Shown one piece after another: positions 26,001 through 38,864 of a stretch of DNA of 64,000 nucleotides. Numbering within the stretch: the stretch's first letter is position 1; every line of letters begins with the position of its first letter. Origin of the DNA: Trichoplax sp. H2 (taxonomy: Eukaryota; Placozoa; Uniplacotomia; Trichoplacea); NCBI GenBank assembly GCA_003344405.1, contig NOWV01000052.1:1-64000 (forward strand), written 5' to 3'. The position numbers and the translations under genes were made by a program. The notes under the pieces are model-generated. The model saw only the letters and a list, made by a program, of their open reading frames with translations. It had not been told where the DNA came from and did not search any database.

Positions 26001-26891
26001 TCGTCATCGTATCTAATAATAACAACAATGAACTATTTCTTCGGACTTTATCAAATCAATACAATCTATAATGTAGTAATAGGTTTAAACGATGTATCAG
26101 GCTTTGTGTTTCTACTCCATGCTAACTGACTGGAAAAGTCTTGGGGTTTTGTTTACACCGACGAATGCTATTTGTGTACAGTAGTAGTATCTCTTACCCA
26201 TTTTGGATATTTAACACCATCCTTGGAAAAGGTGCCTTCTTTTTCTTTATACAAGCTTAGATTAGTGGTGAAGGTACGTTCCTGTTCATTAGCACTGACA
26301 GTTTGGCGATTGAGTAGCGGTGAACTAATAGCAAGAAAAAGAAAAAGTTGGAAAGATTTCTTGTTGTGCAAGCATATCTCATAACACGTAAAATAATCAT
26401 ATCATTGTATTGCTCTACAGGCCAAACACAGTTTGAAATTGAATTATGGTCTGTAGTCTAATAAAAGGTGGTTGACGGCAGTATTGTACGGGTAGCAATA
26501 CAGTGCAGTGGACGCATGTTGATGACACTTTTTATAAGCTTATCGACATTTGAATATTATTCATTATGATGGTGCAGCCTGCGACATGAAGCTGCTTCCA
26601 CCGTGATGTCAGTGTATTTGGTGGTGCAAATAACTTGCAAAGGACAATTTGTTAACTGGTATGGAAATCAATGCAAGAATTATTGACGTTGTGGCTTAGT
26701 AATGTTAGATGATGATGATGATTGAATCATGGATGGAGATGGACAACATTTCCTTACCTACAAAGCAATACAATGAATATTGTTATGCAGAGGACCGTCT
26801 TTGAATATTTGGCGCACAGCAGACCATGATAATAGTATATTTTGGATATTTGACGTCGGCATAGATGACGTATGGTATTAATAATGAGCAT
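20088..26891 (-). CDS. SCAP: SCAP, SREBP cleavage-activating protein (23 exons; one apparent frameshift)
   Basis: ER/Golgi sterol sensor that escorts SREBP. Exons from the start: 26758-26891, 26198-26324, 25505-25656, 25161-25283, 24987-25048, 24675-24837, 24436-24547, 24217-24295, 24013-24139, 23802-23914, 23631-23725, 23442-23540, 23310-23355, 23016-23191, 21823-22927, 21657-21699, 21430-21559, 21267-21351, 20981-21203, 20819-20899, 20507-20722, 20370-20432, 20088-20270. This gives about 1245 aa if one lost base at ~21300 is allowed (human 1279). Seen: the N-terminal [10 protein letters not shown], the luminal loop ([14 protein letters not shown]), the sterol-sensing domain ([41 protein letters not shown]), then the Sec24-motif position, and a C-terminal WD40 domain ending [10 protein letters not shown]. 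The start at 26891 matches the human N-terminal length; an upstream in-frame ATG at 26969 is the alternative. All other exon junctions are phase-consistent. Confidence 0.93.
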
Positions 26892-27479
26892 GATCGTAAG
26901 AAATAGAAGGCCAAACAACGATTTGTGAAATAAAGGTGAAGAGTTGGAGGAAGAATGGGTCGAAGTCATGAATCCACCATTTTCTTGACTCCACTACTTT
27001 TCATAACTTGACTGAGACAGTCTACTCTAGTCCAGTGCGACGACAGCTTCCAGTTGATTCTCTTCACCGAAGGAAATTTGATTTATAATCCACTCGACTA
27101 GAATTTGCACCTAGTATGAGGCTTAAAGAGTGTAGTCGTCCATGACTGCCATAATGACGAATAAGGAGTGGATTTGGCAGGCACTTTTTTCCAATAATTG
27201 AGCAACGATTGCTTTCAGGTAATACTCGTCTGTATGCTAGCGGGGCCTGAGGTCACAGTTAGTTTTCTTTCTTTCCTAGTCACAGTCTTCCACCAACAGT
27301 CCAGTCATCCTGGTGTCTGTCAGTCAGTTACGCTTTCTGCAAGCACGATTTACATCCTATGATGCAAGACCGGACCGGGTACGGTACGGAATGAGACTGA
27401 AAGGTGACGTTTCAGTCCATTGTAGAACACGACGGTGTGTCCGTCCAGTACAGTCCATACTGCATACTGTAGGGTGGTC
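26892..27479. other. SCAP upstream region
   Basis: Presumed promoter/5' UTR of SCAP. A short GAT trinucleotide run occurs at about 26709-26721 inside SCAP intron 1, near the first exon. CGGACCGGG-type words appear near 27370. No gene supported. Confidence 0.35.
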
Positions 27480-29049
27480 CATGTCGTAAGACAGGCTACT
27501 AATACAGTACTGTACAGTACAGCATATGGATTATGGTAGAGTGCAGTGTGTATACTGTGTAGTACAATCTGATTATTTTCAATGTCTCCTCTTGGTTAAA
27601 AAATCAAAGTTGTATTCCGTTGAAATTCCTGTATATAGTATTTATATATACCCATAGAATTCTTAGGCTACAACCAAATATAGAACTTATCTCGTTTGGG
27701 CCTGACTTAGCTTCTATAATTCTATGTTTTCAGGGTGCCATCGAAAATAATGACACAGTAGATCAGTGAACGAAAGAGAAATTCAAGTCCTAGGCCGGAC
27801 CGGACCAGACCGGATCGACTACAGTACACAGTACTGTAGTCCATGACTGTACACTGTACGTACAGTACAGTACACAAGTGTCACTATGCACAATCAAACA
27901 CTGTAAATTGAAATTGCATATTTGCATCAAGCATCTTCTTTTCAATCAAATGATAGCAAATTTATCTAAAAAGGACTTGAAATTAGAATTTCATACAAGT
28001 TTAAATAGTGGGAAAGACTTGTCAGACACCCTCAGTACAGTACAGTTCTCTTTAAAGGGTCTCTGGTCGACTGTACTCTACAGTATGCCGACAGAGAACA
28101 ATTTTTTCTACTGCGCAATAGTGTACAGTACTGCAGACACGGACGCTACCATTCCAATGAATGAAAATAGACTGCTTCGATACAGTACTGTAGTGGGTCG
28201 CCAATCATCGGCAGTAGTACAGTACTGTAGGTAGGTAGGCATGACTCAGGCGTCGCATTGTATTGAATGTCATACGATGCGGGGTCAAGTCGTCAGCTGA
28301 TATCCAAATTCATTTGCAGTTGTCATTAATAGTAATTCTAATAATTAATTATTAGAATATGCTGTACAAGGATAAATAGACTGGATATGACTTAACTGCT
28401 ACTTGATGACTGTGTACATTGTTGCAGAATAGCAATGCATCAGGATGCTATTGAGTGTGTTCTGTCATTGGATTGCAAACAACGGGATCGCCTTTTCTTG
28501 GGAGCTGAGGCAACGTGGGAATAAAACGGTCAACATTGACTTCTACCTTGGTACCCGTCAAATTGGACAGGGAATCATTTTTTCTTGTACAGTAGTATCA
28601 ATAGATAAGTTGCAGTATTGTACTCAAGTCGATGGATTACTCTCTGCAAAGGAAAGCCTTTAAAGTAATACAGCAGCACTAGATTTGCAAATTGTGTCCA
28701 CATGACATCATCAATACGCGGCCTCGTAGAAGGAGTGCACGCTTAATTGCACAGTACTGTACACATGATAGACATGAGTGTAGTAAACCAGCATGAGTTG
28801 TACGCGGCAGTAGTAGCATTGTACAGTATACTCTTCTACGTACCATATTGTACAATATAATAGGCACAGCTGTAGTTGATCAAAGTAAAATGGATAATTG
28901 TGTACCGTGTAATTATTTCTTGTGGTCTAGCAAAGAGTTGAGATACACAAGATTAGTAAAATCGATTTTTATTGAGGAGCAAGATGAGAAGAGCGACGAG
29001 AATGAGTACAGTATACGAAAGCGAATCCTCACAAGTGCCGACAGCATAG

Positions 29050-29241
29050 TTAAGACTCAAGAGTCAATACTGTAGAGGTAGTGTGATGTAATACCTGCAA
29101 AGAACGCATAGCTGCCAACGTCTGATTGGCTAGTGCATTGAGATGAGATAGGCTCAGTTCCATACTATACGCGTACATATTGTCCAATTTCGATATCCAT
29201 ACGAACAAGTCACTTGTAGTATAATCTAGGATATAGGACAT
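29050..29241 (-). other. Exon-like minus-strand frame of unknown status
   Basis: A 63-codon minus-strand frame is preceded by a CTACAG acceptor-like site just upstream of its ATG and contains a CAG/GTATTA donor-like site after 49 codons. The translation has ordinary protein composition, with a helical, Leu/Ala-rich second half (LSHLNALANQTLAAMRSLQ). I recognise no family and found no partner exon, so it may be chance. Confidence 0.2.
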
Positions 29242-29559
29242 ACTGTAGTTTGCAAGATCTGTTTTGGATGAATTGATGGATACATCTACTGCTGCAAAGC
29301 AATTGACTATTATTATTATTTATTTCAAATCCGTTCTTTTCGATATATCGCGAGCTACTTTACTTTACGCATGTAGAAATTGGATGCTCGCCTGGCAAAC
29401 ACGATGCTTCAGCAGAGTATTGATGATAAAAGCTGGTCAATTGCAAAACCGATTCTTACCACCCATGAGATCGGCTAGCAATCAAAAGTAGGAAATGAGC
29501 TGGCTTTGGCATATTCTGCATGTTGCAGTACTGTACTTGTAGTTTCCAAGTACAAATAG

Positions 29560-29860
29560 ACAGTGTAGAGAAGTAGGTTCTTTCATGCAGTGTATTGGTT
29601 ATTCTTGGTAGACAACTAGCTACTAATAAAGGCCCCCAAAGCCTCAATGCCTGTCGAGTGCTGTACTCAGTGTATAGAAGTACTTTAGGTTCTTTAATGC
29701 AGTACTGTATATTGGTTATTCTTGGTAGGCAACTGCTAATAAAGGCCCCAAAGCCTTAATAATGTCCGTCGAGTGCTGTGCTCAGTGCAGAGAAGTAGGT
29801 TAAAGGCCCACCAAAGCCTCAATGTCCGTCGAGTGCTGCTGTACTCAGTATTATTTCGTG
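29560..29860. repeat. Three diverged tandem copies, ~110/90/60 bp
   Basis: Copies share ATTGGTTATTCTTGGTAG, AATAAAGGCCCC and the string CCGTCGAGTGCTG with CTCAGT after it. They lie near 29570-29665, 29690-29785 and 29795-29850; the last keeps only the 3' half. They are interspersed with the palindromic words of the larger region. Confidence 0.75.
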
Positions 29861-30380
29861 CTCAACTCATATTGCACTCAGCGATTCTGTTGTACAGTGT
29901 ACAGTGTACAGTACAGTCCTGTACAGTGTTTTGACTGGGCAGTTGGCACTGTAGCCAAGTTTGACTTTACTATCATTGGATAGCACTCCATCCATCTTGA
30001 TATCGCTTTTCAAGCACCTTGCATTGCGGATACTTGAACTTGTCTGAAAGCTTGTGATGTATTTGTTGATTGTACCTGTTATTCAGTAACGAATTCATCT
30101 TATTGGGCAGAAAAATGGAGTCTAAAATCGCAAATAGACCACACCAACTGCTGTACTCTACAGTACTGTACTGTACTGTACAGCAGGACTTCCAGTATGC
30201 AGACTGCTACAGTACAGTACTGTACACTACAGTACAATGCACTCTCACCAGGCGATACCGTGCCAAGGCAGAAATTCCTGGTCAAATTGAATTAGTAGTT
30301 CGGTTCAAACTAGCGTACCCAACCGCGCTCGCTGGTCTAGTGCTAGCCTACTCGCTCGACAGTACTGTATAGTTCAGTAC

Positions 30381-30891
30381 CGGAATGGACTCGTCCATGG
30401 GACAGTCCATCATCGGTCGTGATCCAGTCTGTTATTGCTAGAAAGCTCCAGGACCGGACCGGACCGGAACAAGACCAGGACCCCCGACTAAGTGTCTGGA
30501 CTCTTTCCACTAGAGAGACCACAAGTGGATCCGTTGGCGTGGACATTTTTCTTCTCTTGGGGAGAAACCAATTGATTGCTTGGACGCTTTTTTATGGATG
30601 GTGAATATCATCCAATGGAAAAATCACCATTTGATCTATAGTTATTGAAGCAGTAGACATCCAAATCAATCGATATCAGGCATAGTGTATTCAAATTGGA
30701 AAAGGACCACCTTAATTGATCCATCCTTGCCACTTTGTATTCATTCTTATCATCGTCACAGTAAAGTATTGGGGAGCGACCAACTTGGTCCGCCGTTGTT
30801 CCTTCTAACATATTCTATACTAGGAATCTAGGATAGAAGCAACATCGAGACTGGTTGAAACCCTCTTGTCTGGTGCTACTGGAGTGCAGCA
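30381..30891. other. Upstream region of the FERM-PTP gene
   Basis: Contains a short tandem run of GGACC/CCGGA words at about 30449-30475, and otherwise AT-rich sequence leading to the ATG at 30892. A 67-codon minus-strand frame at 30608-30811 has no splice context or family that I recognise. Confidence 0.35.
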
Positions 30892-33800
30892 ATGAGTGGA
30901 AAAACGACCGCAATCAAAGCATTTCGAAAGGAAATTTCTTATAACATTGTTTTATTGAATGATGAAATTCAACGTTTCACAATTCATGTAAGTCTTCATC
31001 CGTTCAAATGCACTCAAAAATGTCTTGTATCCTTCATTCATAACAATAATCTTCCCCCCCCCCCAAAAAAAAAAGAGAATCTTCTCAACGTGTACATAGG
31101 GACGCGATCATCAGCGTTGATGTCTCGCATTTCTTCTACTTTAATGATCATGATCATGCATTGAGATAATCATATTCTCATAGGGACGCTCGTAGACTAC
31201 ATCTAGTCAACAACAACGTAGTCATTCAACTTCAAAGCGTCCCTCCAATCCAAGGATTCCTACTCTACGTCCAATTTTATTGCACCTTATCCCTACCCCT
31301 ATGGTCCAGCTCCCAACACGTTGAACTCCAATTGACTTGATTCGTAGGCGTATTGATCGTATTGAACCGATCAGTCACACTATTTAAATAGCAACATGAA
31401 ACATCAAGAAGAAACATGGAAAAACTTCTTTTTTTTTATCCATGCCGATTGGAATCGTCGCTTTTAGCCGCCTTGATAGCTATAGTCAACGATAATTAAA
31501 CCATTATGAGCACTATAGTGCCTAGATACAATGCCGGACGTTAGGATAGCTTTTAAGTAGATACAGTTGAAATGGATAAAAATCTTCCACTCTTCAGGAC
31601 TGCAATAAATTGAAATTAAATCACTCTTCGTTATTGCAATATTTTCAACTATCATAAATCATCATATTATAAGGATTGATCAAATCGTAGTAGTGGTTAA
31701 ACAGTAAATTACAAATTCATTCCTTCACGTCATTACTGTAACGGGTTTTCACACTTTCAATGGATGCAGTTACAAATCTTCATCAGCGACGGCATAGCCA
31801 CCCATTTACACTGTCAAATTCTACAGTACGTAAATGGTGCATTGATCTTTATATCATGCTGTAGACAATATCAGAAATTTTAAAATACATCTTTAAACGT
31901 AAAATTGCTTGCAATATCTACTACTTGCGATGTTGAAGTATTGATGATGAAAAGTCAACTAACCTGCCCATACCGATTTTTTATTCTCTGTCAATCCCTG
32001 ATAATTATTAATCACAACAAATTGACAATACCAATGAATATTAACCTTGTAGTCCAACTACTACTAAAGTGGTTCCCATTTTATACAGTTGCCAGAGCCT
32101 ACAACGTGTATAATTGAACGTACAGTACATTCTATAGCATTGAGATACTTTATGAAGAAGTGCCAATCGACGTACTGCACTCGAGCTAGATTAATATTAT
32201 CTCTACAATTGCATTTTTAGATAACAGTAAAATTACTCTATTTTAAACGCCGATGATTACTCATTTCTAACTTATTCTTAACTTGCAAAGAGTTAGGGTT
32301 AGGGCTAACTCTATCAGAGTTAATCATTTCCCCAGTACATTTTAGACGCCATCGACAGAGCAGTAATCCTTTTCATGCATATTAGCGAGATGGTATTACA
32401 TTTGGACCAGATTTGAGTAGCAGCTACCACTGAAATACAGCAATTCTACGACATAAGCAAATTGATTTGCGTTACAAGATGAATTTTATTACAATATCTT
32501 ATCAAAGACAAAATATTTATAGCAAGACAAGATTCATTTTATCTTTTGTTCCATGGATGATGCTGTTATACAGCGATAGTTTTTTGTAATAACCACAAAA
32601 ATGTCTGCCGTTATCATAAATAGGCAATTCAACACGACTATAATAGAATTGGTTAGTACTGCTAGAAGGGATACAAACTACGAGTACGCAATGATAATAT
32701 TAGTAAGCACATTGATGCATTTGTGTCCGTAGTCGTGAAACACCAGGATGCTAATACTTAATTATGATTGAAAATAAACGTATCAATATTATACTGATAG
32801 TTGTTGATAACTAGTGAATCACCAGAAATTAAGTAGCCCCTTCTCTACTGTAAATACTTAATAGTCGTTAAAAGTTTTGACTGCTTTACTCACCTGTGTA
32901 CAAAAAATAAAAAAATTGATACCAATTCCCTTGAACTGGTATAATATTTTAAACCTCAATATACGATATCAGATAAAGAAAATTTATATACTTTTAAACT
33001 GTGTACTATACTGTACAGCACGATATGATATCTTGGAAGAGTCAAAACGAACGTTTTGTTGAAATAGAGCAAGTTCTACATTTTATCCTGAAGTTTTCAC
33101 TGTCAAAAAGTATTTACGAACCCGCAATGATAATGCCTTATAATTAATTCATTTCCTAAATGCTAAAAATTTGTAAGTTCTTAAAATATGGATATCCGAT
33201 CTTTTTGGAAAAGGAATGGAACAAATTATTCTTAACAAATCTGGGTTGGACATTTTCTGCACATAAAATATGTAAATTCTGTTGAATATTACAGTGTAAC
33301 GCTATATACTATACAGGTATAATTCAACCTCGTCATGAGCTCATTACGCATACTGTACGGTAGACTTTCATGACTAAAGTTGTTCCCAAGGAACGGAATC
33401 ATAAAAATAGATCGTATATTTATCTTTATTATCTTAAATTGACAACCTTACATCATAATATTTCAGTCAAAATAGATCTCGAAAATATTTTGAAAAGGTA
33501 CATCGTTAATTTTGGGGACAATGTATTGCATACAGTATAAAATCAATTGCATTTTAATATTATCCAATTGTGCATTGCTTGTTTTGGTATAATTAAATTT
33601 TCCCTTGAATTTTTAAAATACTGTACACTGTAATGATATAGGATGATGTTCTACAACTGGCACAGTAAATTGTAATCGTTTTACAATTCATAGCACATAT
33701 AACCTGGATACGGTATAGCTAAGTCCTTGTTATTTATTATCTTGATAGAGACAAGCGCTTGGAGAACAACTATTACGTGAAGTATTTAAATCCCAAGACA

Positions 33801-36800
33801 TAGTTGAAACTGATTACTTTGGCTTAACCTACTACCATCCAAAGGCTCAAACTTATGTAAGGTTTTGTAATATACTTGTACAACTTAATTTCTTAACAAT
33901 TACTTACATAGCTATATTTAGGATTTTAGAGATTAATTAACGATTCTAAAACTTCAAGTAGTCTTAAGTTAAAGAGAAAAATTAGATTAATTCACTTATA
34001 CACTGTAATTTATCTACCAATACAAATTAAACGTGAAATAATGTGAATAAAACTAATAACAGCCCTTTCTCTTTCTTGATTAAAAACAGCTTTGGCTAGA
34101 GCCAAAGAAATTACTTCGAAAACAAATTAAAGGTACAACATTGTAGATTACAGGTCAATAGAGCCTGTATCGTCTAATTACCAATAGCTATTTAAGCAAA
34201 TAATTCTAGTTAATACAAGCTTATCGTATGTTATAATCTATTGATACAATGTGTTCACACTTTTACAGCTGCTGTTCTGTAAATGCAAGTTATACCGTTT
34301 TTTCTAGTAGTTTCTGTTATCGCCGTAAGATGTAGCATGTCATTGACTTTATACTATACTATGTCAAAACATCAGAGGCTAATCGTTCTTGCAGTATTAC
34401 TGATAATGACTATGTAATGAATATATATTAACCAGATATTAAGCTATCAAGAAGTTTAAGTACTATACTTTCGTGTATGTAAACTTAGGTAAAACACCGC
34501 ATTCTGCCTGGTTTAGAGTCAAATTTTTCATTCGTCCTGATAATCTGCTGGAAGAGCTAACAAGGTACGGTACATTGATATGGACTAACTTACTATATTT
34601 CGAGAACCTTAGGATAGGGCAATACTTGCACATTATAAATTTTTAAAATCACTAGACAAGTTCGTATGTATTAAGACTATAACTCTGCCTAATATATATG
34701 CTTGTATTGCTGAATCTTAAAATGTTATTACATACGGTCCTTCAATCTATTACTATGCTAAATTTATACAGTTGTATACAATATTCATTTCAATACAATT
34801 TCAATACGTGCTATACTGTTATTCTATCAAGGCTATTAATTAATTTGTTCATAATTTATTTGTTTAGGTATCTATTTTATCAGCAAATTCGAAACGACGT
34901 TAAGGATGGCAGGTATTTGTTTAACGAATTCAAATTTTTTTATCACCTTCTTTAGAATAATTTGTAAAATGGTCTGCAACTCATATTATGTTTACGGTTG
35001 AAATGCGAATCATAATCAAGATACTTGGAAGTTTAAATATTTTATAATATTTTGATTTAGGCTTCGCGTTCCACAGGATAAGTTAACGGTTGTTGGAGCA
35101 TTTATTATACAAGGTACTTAAAAAGAATTATCGTTCACAAAGCTTACGACTGTCAATACTATCCTATTTTATTTAAATAAAGTCACTATCTGCTATTCGA
35201 TAATTTTACTATTGCTACGGTATCATGCATATGTAATGATATTTATAGAAATGTTTCTATTATTTCTAATCTTCATTTCTTAATTACTGATAGCGGAACT
35301 TGGTGATTATGATGAAAACTATCATTTATCGGGCTATTTGAAGGATACACAAGTTATTCCAGATCAGGTATCTCTACGAGGAATCTATAATTATAACGCT
35401 AAAATTTTTTGCAGATCATCGTAGAAGAGTAATGATAATAATATTCTATGCGCTTGTAACTAATAGACTGAAGCAGATGAAACGGAAATAGCCAGGATAC
35501 ATAAATCTCTAAGGTGTGCTTGTAGTAACTCTGTCATGGATGGAGGACTATTTCTCTTTAGTTATTAAAGTTGGCGATAAGAATGTATCTAGTAACCTCT
35601 AAAATATTTTATTTAAATTGCAGAGGTCAAAGTCCCGCTGAAGTAGAAAGAAACCTACTGGCAGTAGTATCTAAATTTAGAACGTACGGGGGTGTATCTT
35701 CATCCGTTAGGGTAAGAATTTTATTTTAAAAAACACTGCCCAATTTAAATACTTCCCTTGTGATAGATTCGGTTTGAATCACCGTACGAGACTAACATTG
35801 AAGTGTAATATAGGAGGCTTACGTAGGAGTGATCACTTTATGGACACTTCCCGGAGGAATAGCCATCGAGCGCAAGGATAAACAACTTGAAATTTTAGGA
35901 TGGTTGGTATTACTATACTATACTATAAACATATATCATCTTTTTAAATTAGCGGAATTTGTAAATTATGTTATTTTTAGGACTAGTATCAAAGAATTAA
36001 GATTTAAAGGAAAGATTTTTCATGTCGTGATGGAAAAGGTAGGACTCGGAATAAATATATTAGTATTAGTACACCCCTCGTATAATACGTCCTTCTAAAC
36101 GTATGTGGTATACCATAACATTTCTTATAGGAACCTGGACAATACTCATGCCGGAATTTTAGATTTCCTACTTATCGTGCATGTAAAGCTATCTGGAAAT
36201 TGTGTATTGAATACATTGGATTCTATAGGTCCCACTATTTTCTTTCTATTTCGTTTAATCAATTTTATGTATCTATCCGATTTCCTTACTAGCGTTTATA
36301 ACTAATGTATAATTTTGTTCATTTTAGAAGTAAGAAGGAAAATGCAGATCGTTCTTGGTTTAATACAATTCAAAGGAAACTACGTTCTGAATCAATGTTT
36401 GAATACTGGTAAATATAACTATCGACATCTGCCTAGACATTACAAATCTTAATGCTTATTATCTGTCGTTCTAATTACGGTTTCTAGTGGTAGAAATTAC
36501 GGTGAAGTATATCGGGACAAATCACTTCGGAGACCAAATAAAGCTACTGTCAATAGGTTTGCATTGCAATTGCAATTCAATGCGGTCTTAAATTTACTAA
36601 ATTTTATAGCACGTATTGATGGAATTTATGATGTTCGTCCTAGAACTCAATCATTACGGATAAAGTCTCCAGAACAATCACCAGGTTTCAATTCTGTCTT
36701 TCCCCTATCATATATGTCATATTTGTCATCTCATTAGTTCGTGTTAAAGTATAATTCAACGTAATTATAGACGTAATGTTTTAAATTTTAATTCTTAGGC

Positions 36801-38864
36801 CCTAGTTCACCACGTAGCTCTCGCAGAAATTCTACCGGTGGAATCTCCAACGATACTAATGAACCATCTGGAAAATCGTCAACGAATGCCTCAAAACTTG
36901 ATGGCGAATCTTCCGTAGTAAATGAAAGATAATTATTACATTTTAGAATCTTCTAACTACAAAATTTAGAAAAAGGAAATATTATTACGGGTAAAAAATA
37001 ATAATTATCTGTAACGTTGCGTAATTTTTATTAAATAAGGATAATCCTACCGAGCCTAGAAATACATGCGAGAAGTCAATTACTGAATTAAAGAAGGTAC
37101 TCGATTATGTGATAAAATTTGATGCCGTTATGCTGTTAAGGCCGAATGTTAACATTATACTTTTTATGAAATAGTTAATCGAAACAAAAGAGATTTTTAT
37201 TGTGTATAAGGTAAGCCTTGTGCTAACTCACTCCTCTGTTTATACACGAGTGTGCTAAATTTTCATAAATCTGATACGTTTTAGGATGTTATAACTTCAA
37301 AAGAATCTTTCACATATGTTGAAGGGCGAAAGAAAAAGAATTCACCAAAGAATAGATATAGAGATATTCTTCCATGTATATATTGAATATATGCCTGTAA
37401 TATTCTCACGATTTATGTCATTATAATTTTTTACCATTTTATTCTAATATTCGAATCAGATGATCAAACAAGGGTAATATTATCAACCCCCGCTAATGAC
37501 TACATAAATGCCAGCCTAGTAAATGTAAGCATATAAAAAATACACTTAAAATTAGATCCTTTCTTCTTATTCTAGTTGTTAACTATTGATAACACATAAT
37601 CATGAAAATTTATTGCTTAAACTTTCGATATTCAGATGCAGATTCAATCTCTAAATATCACGAATAGTTATATATGTTCTCAAGGCCCATTAATTAATAC
37701 AGTAAATGATTTCTGGCAGGTATTTCAATTCTGTTATATTTTGCTATAACGTTATTATTTTAATATCATTTTAAAATATATTTATTAAGCATTCAACACC
37801 GTGCTACCAATAATTACAATATACTGTATACTGCTTTGTTATAGATGATATGGGAGAATAAATCTACCGTGATTGTAATGCTAACAGCACTTATGGAAAG
37901 CGGAATGGTGATAACTTTTTACTCTATCTAGCCGAGATCTTGCTTTTATGATCGTTACATTACGATTAAACTTTATGTTCAATCAATATTTTTCTATCAC
38001 ATCTTACATCTTATGACAGATTTCTTTTATTATGCTCACTGATAATAGAGTAAATGTTACCATTACTGGCCAGAAAATGGTCCACCTACTAAATACGGGA
38101 ATTATAAAGTTAAATTAACTTCTGAAAGTGAAAAAACTGAATCTGTTGTCAGAGAATTTGAGCTGTCTTTAGGAAAGGTATTCATATCTTGTATGCTATT
38201 ACTGTAGTATCAATTACTATACCTAGTACTGTATAAATAGTTGGTAATTCCGCTACTATTTCAATTATTAATTGGATACGTGCTTATTTTAGGAGTCGAG
38301 AATTGTTAAACAAATCCAATATATTGGCTGGCCGGACCATGGTAATCTCTTTTAAATTGGTTTTTGAAATTGAATATTCCTAACTTAATCTTACGTCGTA
38401 TGTTTCTAGACGTACCTGACAGTTACGAAGATTTTATACGCTTCGTTCAATACGTCAATAGCTGTCGATCTCAGCCTGATATCCCAGTCACAGTTCATTG
38501 CAGGTAAAAATTAGCGTTACTATTACGATAGCATGAAATTCTAAGGTATTTCAATCTATAAAACCGACCCACTCTATGATTAATATAGTGCTGGTGTAGG
38601 ACGCAGCGGTTGCTTTATGGCTATGGAAACGGCATTTTGTAAACTAAAAGGATCTGAAGTAATAGATATTCTACAGATACTTAAAAAAATGAGAGAACAA
38701 AGAGGATTATTAATTCAGACACCGGTTAGATTGGGGATGCTTAATATGGCCAATTATATTATTTAATTATAACAAATGGGTTTGCTTTAATTTTTATCTC
38801 TAAATTTCAGGATCAGTTCGCATTTGTATGTAAGGCTATAGTACACGCGTATGATCGTAAGTAA
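30892..38864 (+). CDS. FERM-domain protein tyrosine phosphatase without PDZ (26 exons)
   Basis: Non-receptor tyrosine phosphatase of the FERM class (PTPN3/4/14/21 relatives); 2130 nt, 709 aa. Exons: 30892-30987, 33749-33856, 34090-34132, 34489-34564, 34868-34912, 35061-35113, 35294-35367, 35467-35513, 35624-35711, 35814-35902, 35981-36038, 36131-36228, 36328-36408, 36488-36684, 36799-36917, 37040-37096, 37175-37210, 37285-37375, 37460-37524, 37636-37719, 37845-37907, 38049-38177, 38293-38341, 38410-38503, 38589-38724, 38811-38864. FERM ~1-300 (TDYFGL, WFRVKFFI, GQSPAEVERN, YRACKAIWKLCIEY), then the FERM-adjacent EYCGR motif, a short Ser-rich linker, and PTP ~430-709. Catalytic parts are intact: KNRYRDILPYD, WPD loop, P-loop HCSAGVGRSG, Q-loop QTPDQF. 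No PDZ, unlike PTPN3/4. Closest in layout to PTPN3/4, but orthology is unproven. Confidence 0.93.
30988..33748 (+). other. First intron of the FERM-PTP gene
   Basis: 2.76 kb intron, far longer than the others in this gene. It contains a C-run/A-run junction at 31054-31074 and two telomere-like TTAGGG units at 32293-32304. No nested gene supported. Confidence 0.6.

Larger units (their letters stand above)
27480..30380. repeat. Spacer dense in TACAGTACTGTA-type palindromes
   Basis: The divergent SCAP / FERM-PTP spacer contains many overlapping copies of the self-complementary words CAGTACTG, TACAGTACTGTA and TGTACA. Clusters lie at about 27500-27525, 27820-27880, 28030-28080, 28180-28230, 28750, 29525, 29890-29930, 30155-30180, 30205-30235 and 30357-30380. 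Exons nearby are almost free of them. The larger spacer 26.9-30.9 kb holds no gene I can support. Confidence 0.75.

Noticed and set aside
30608-30811. 67-codon minus-strand frame just upstream of the FERM-PTP gene
   Set aside because: No recognised family, no partner exon, and a location in the probable promoter.
32293-32304. Two TTAGGG units in the first intron of the FERM-PTP gene
   Set aside because: Only two units, embedded in ordinary intron sequence; too short to indicate a telomere or an interstitial telomeric array.
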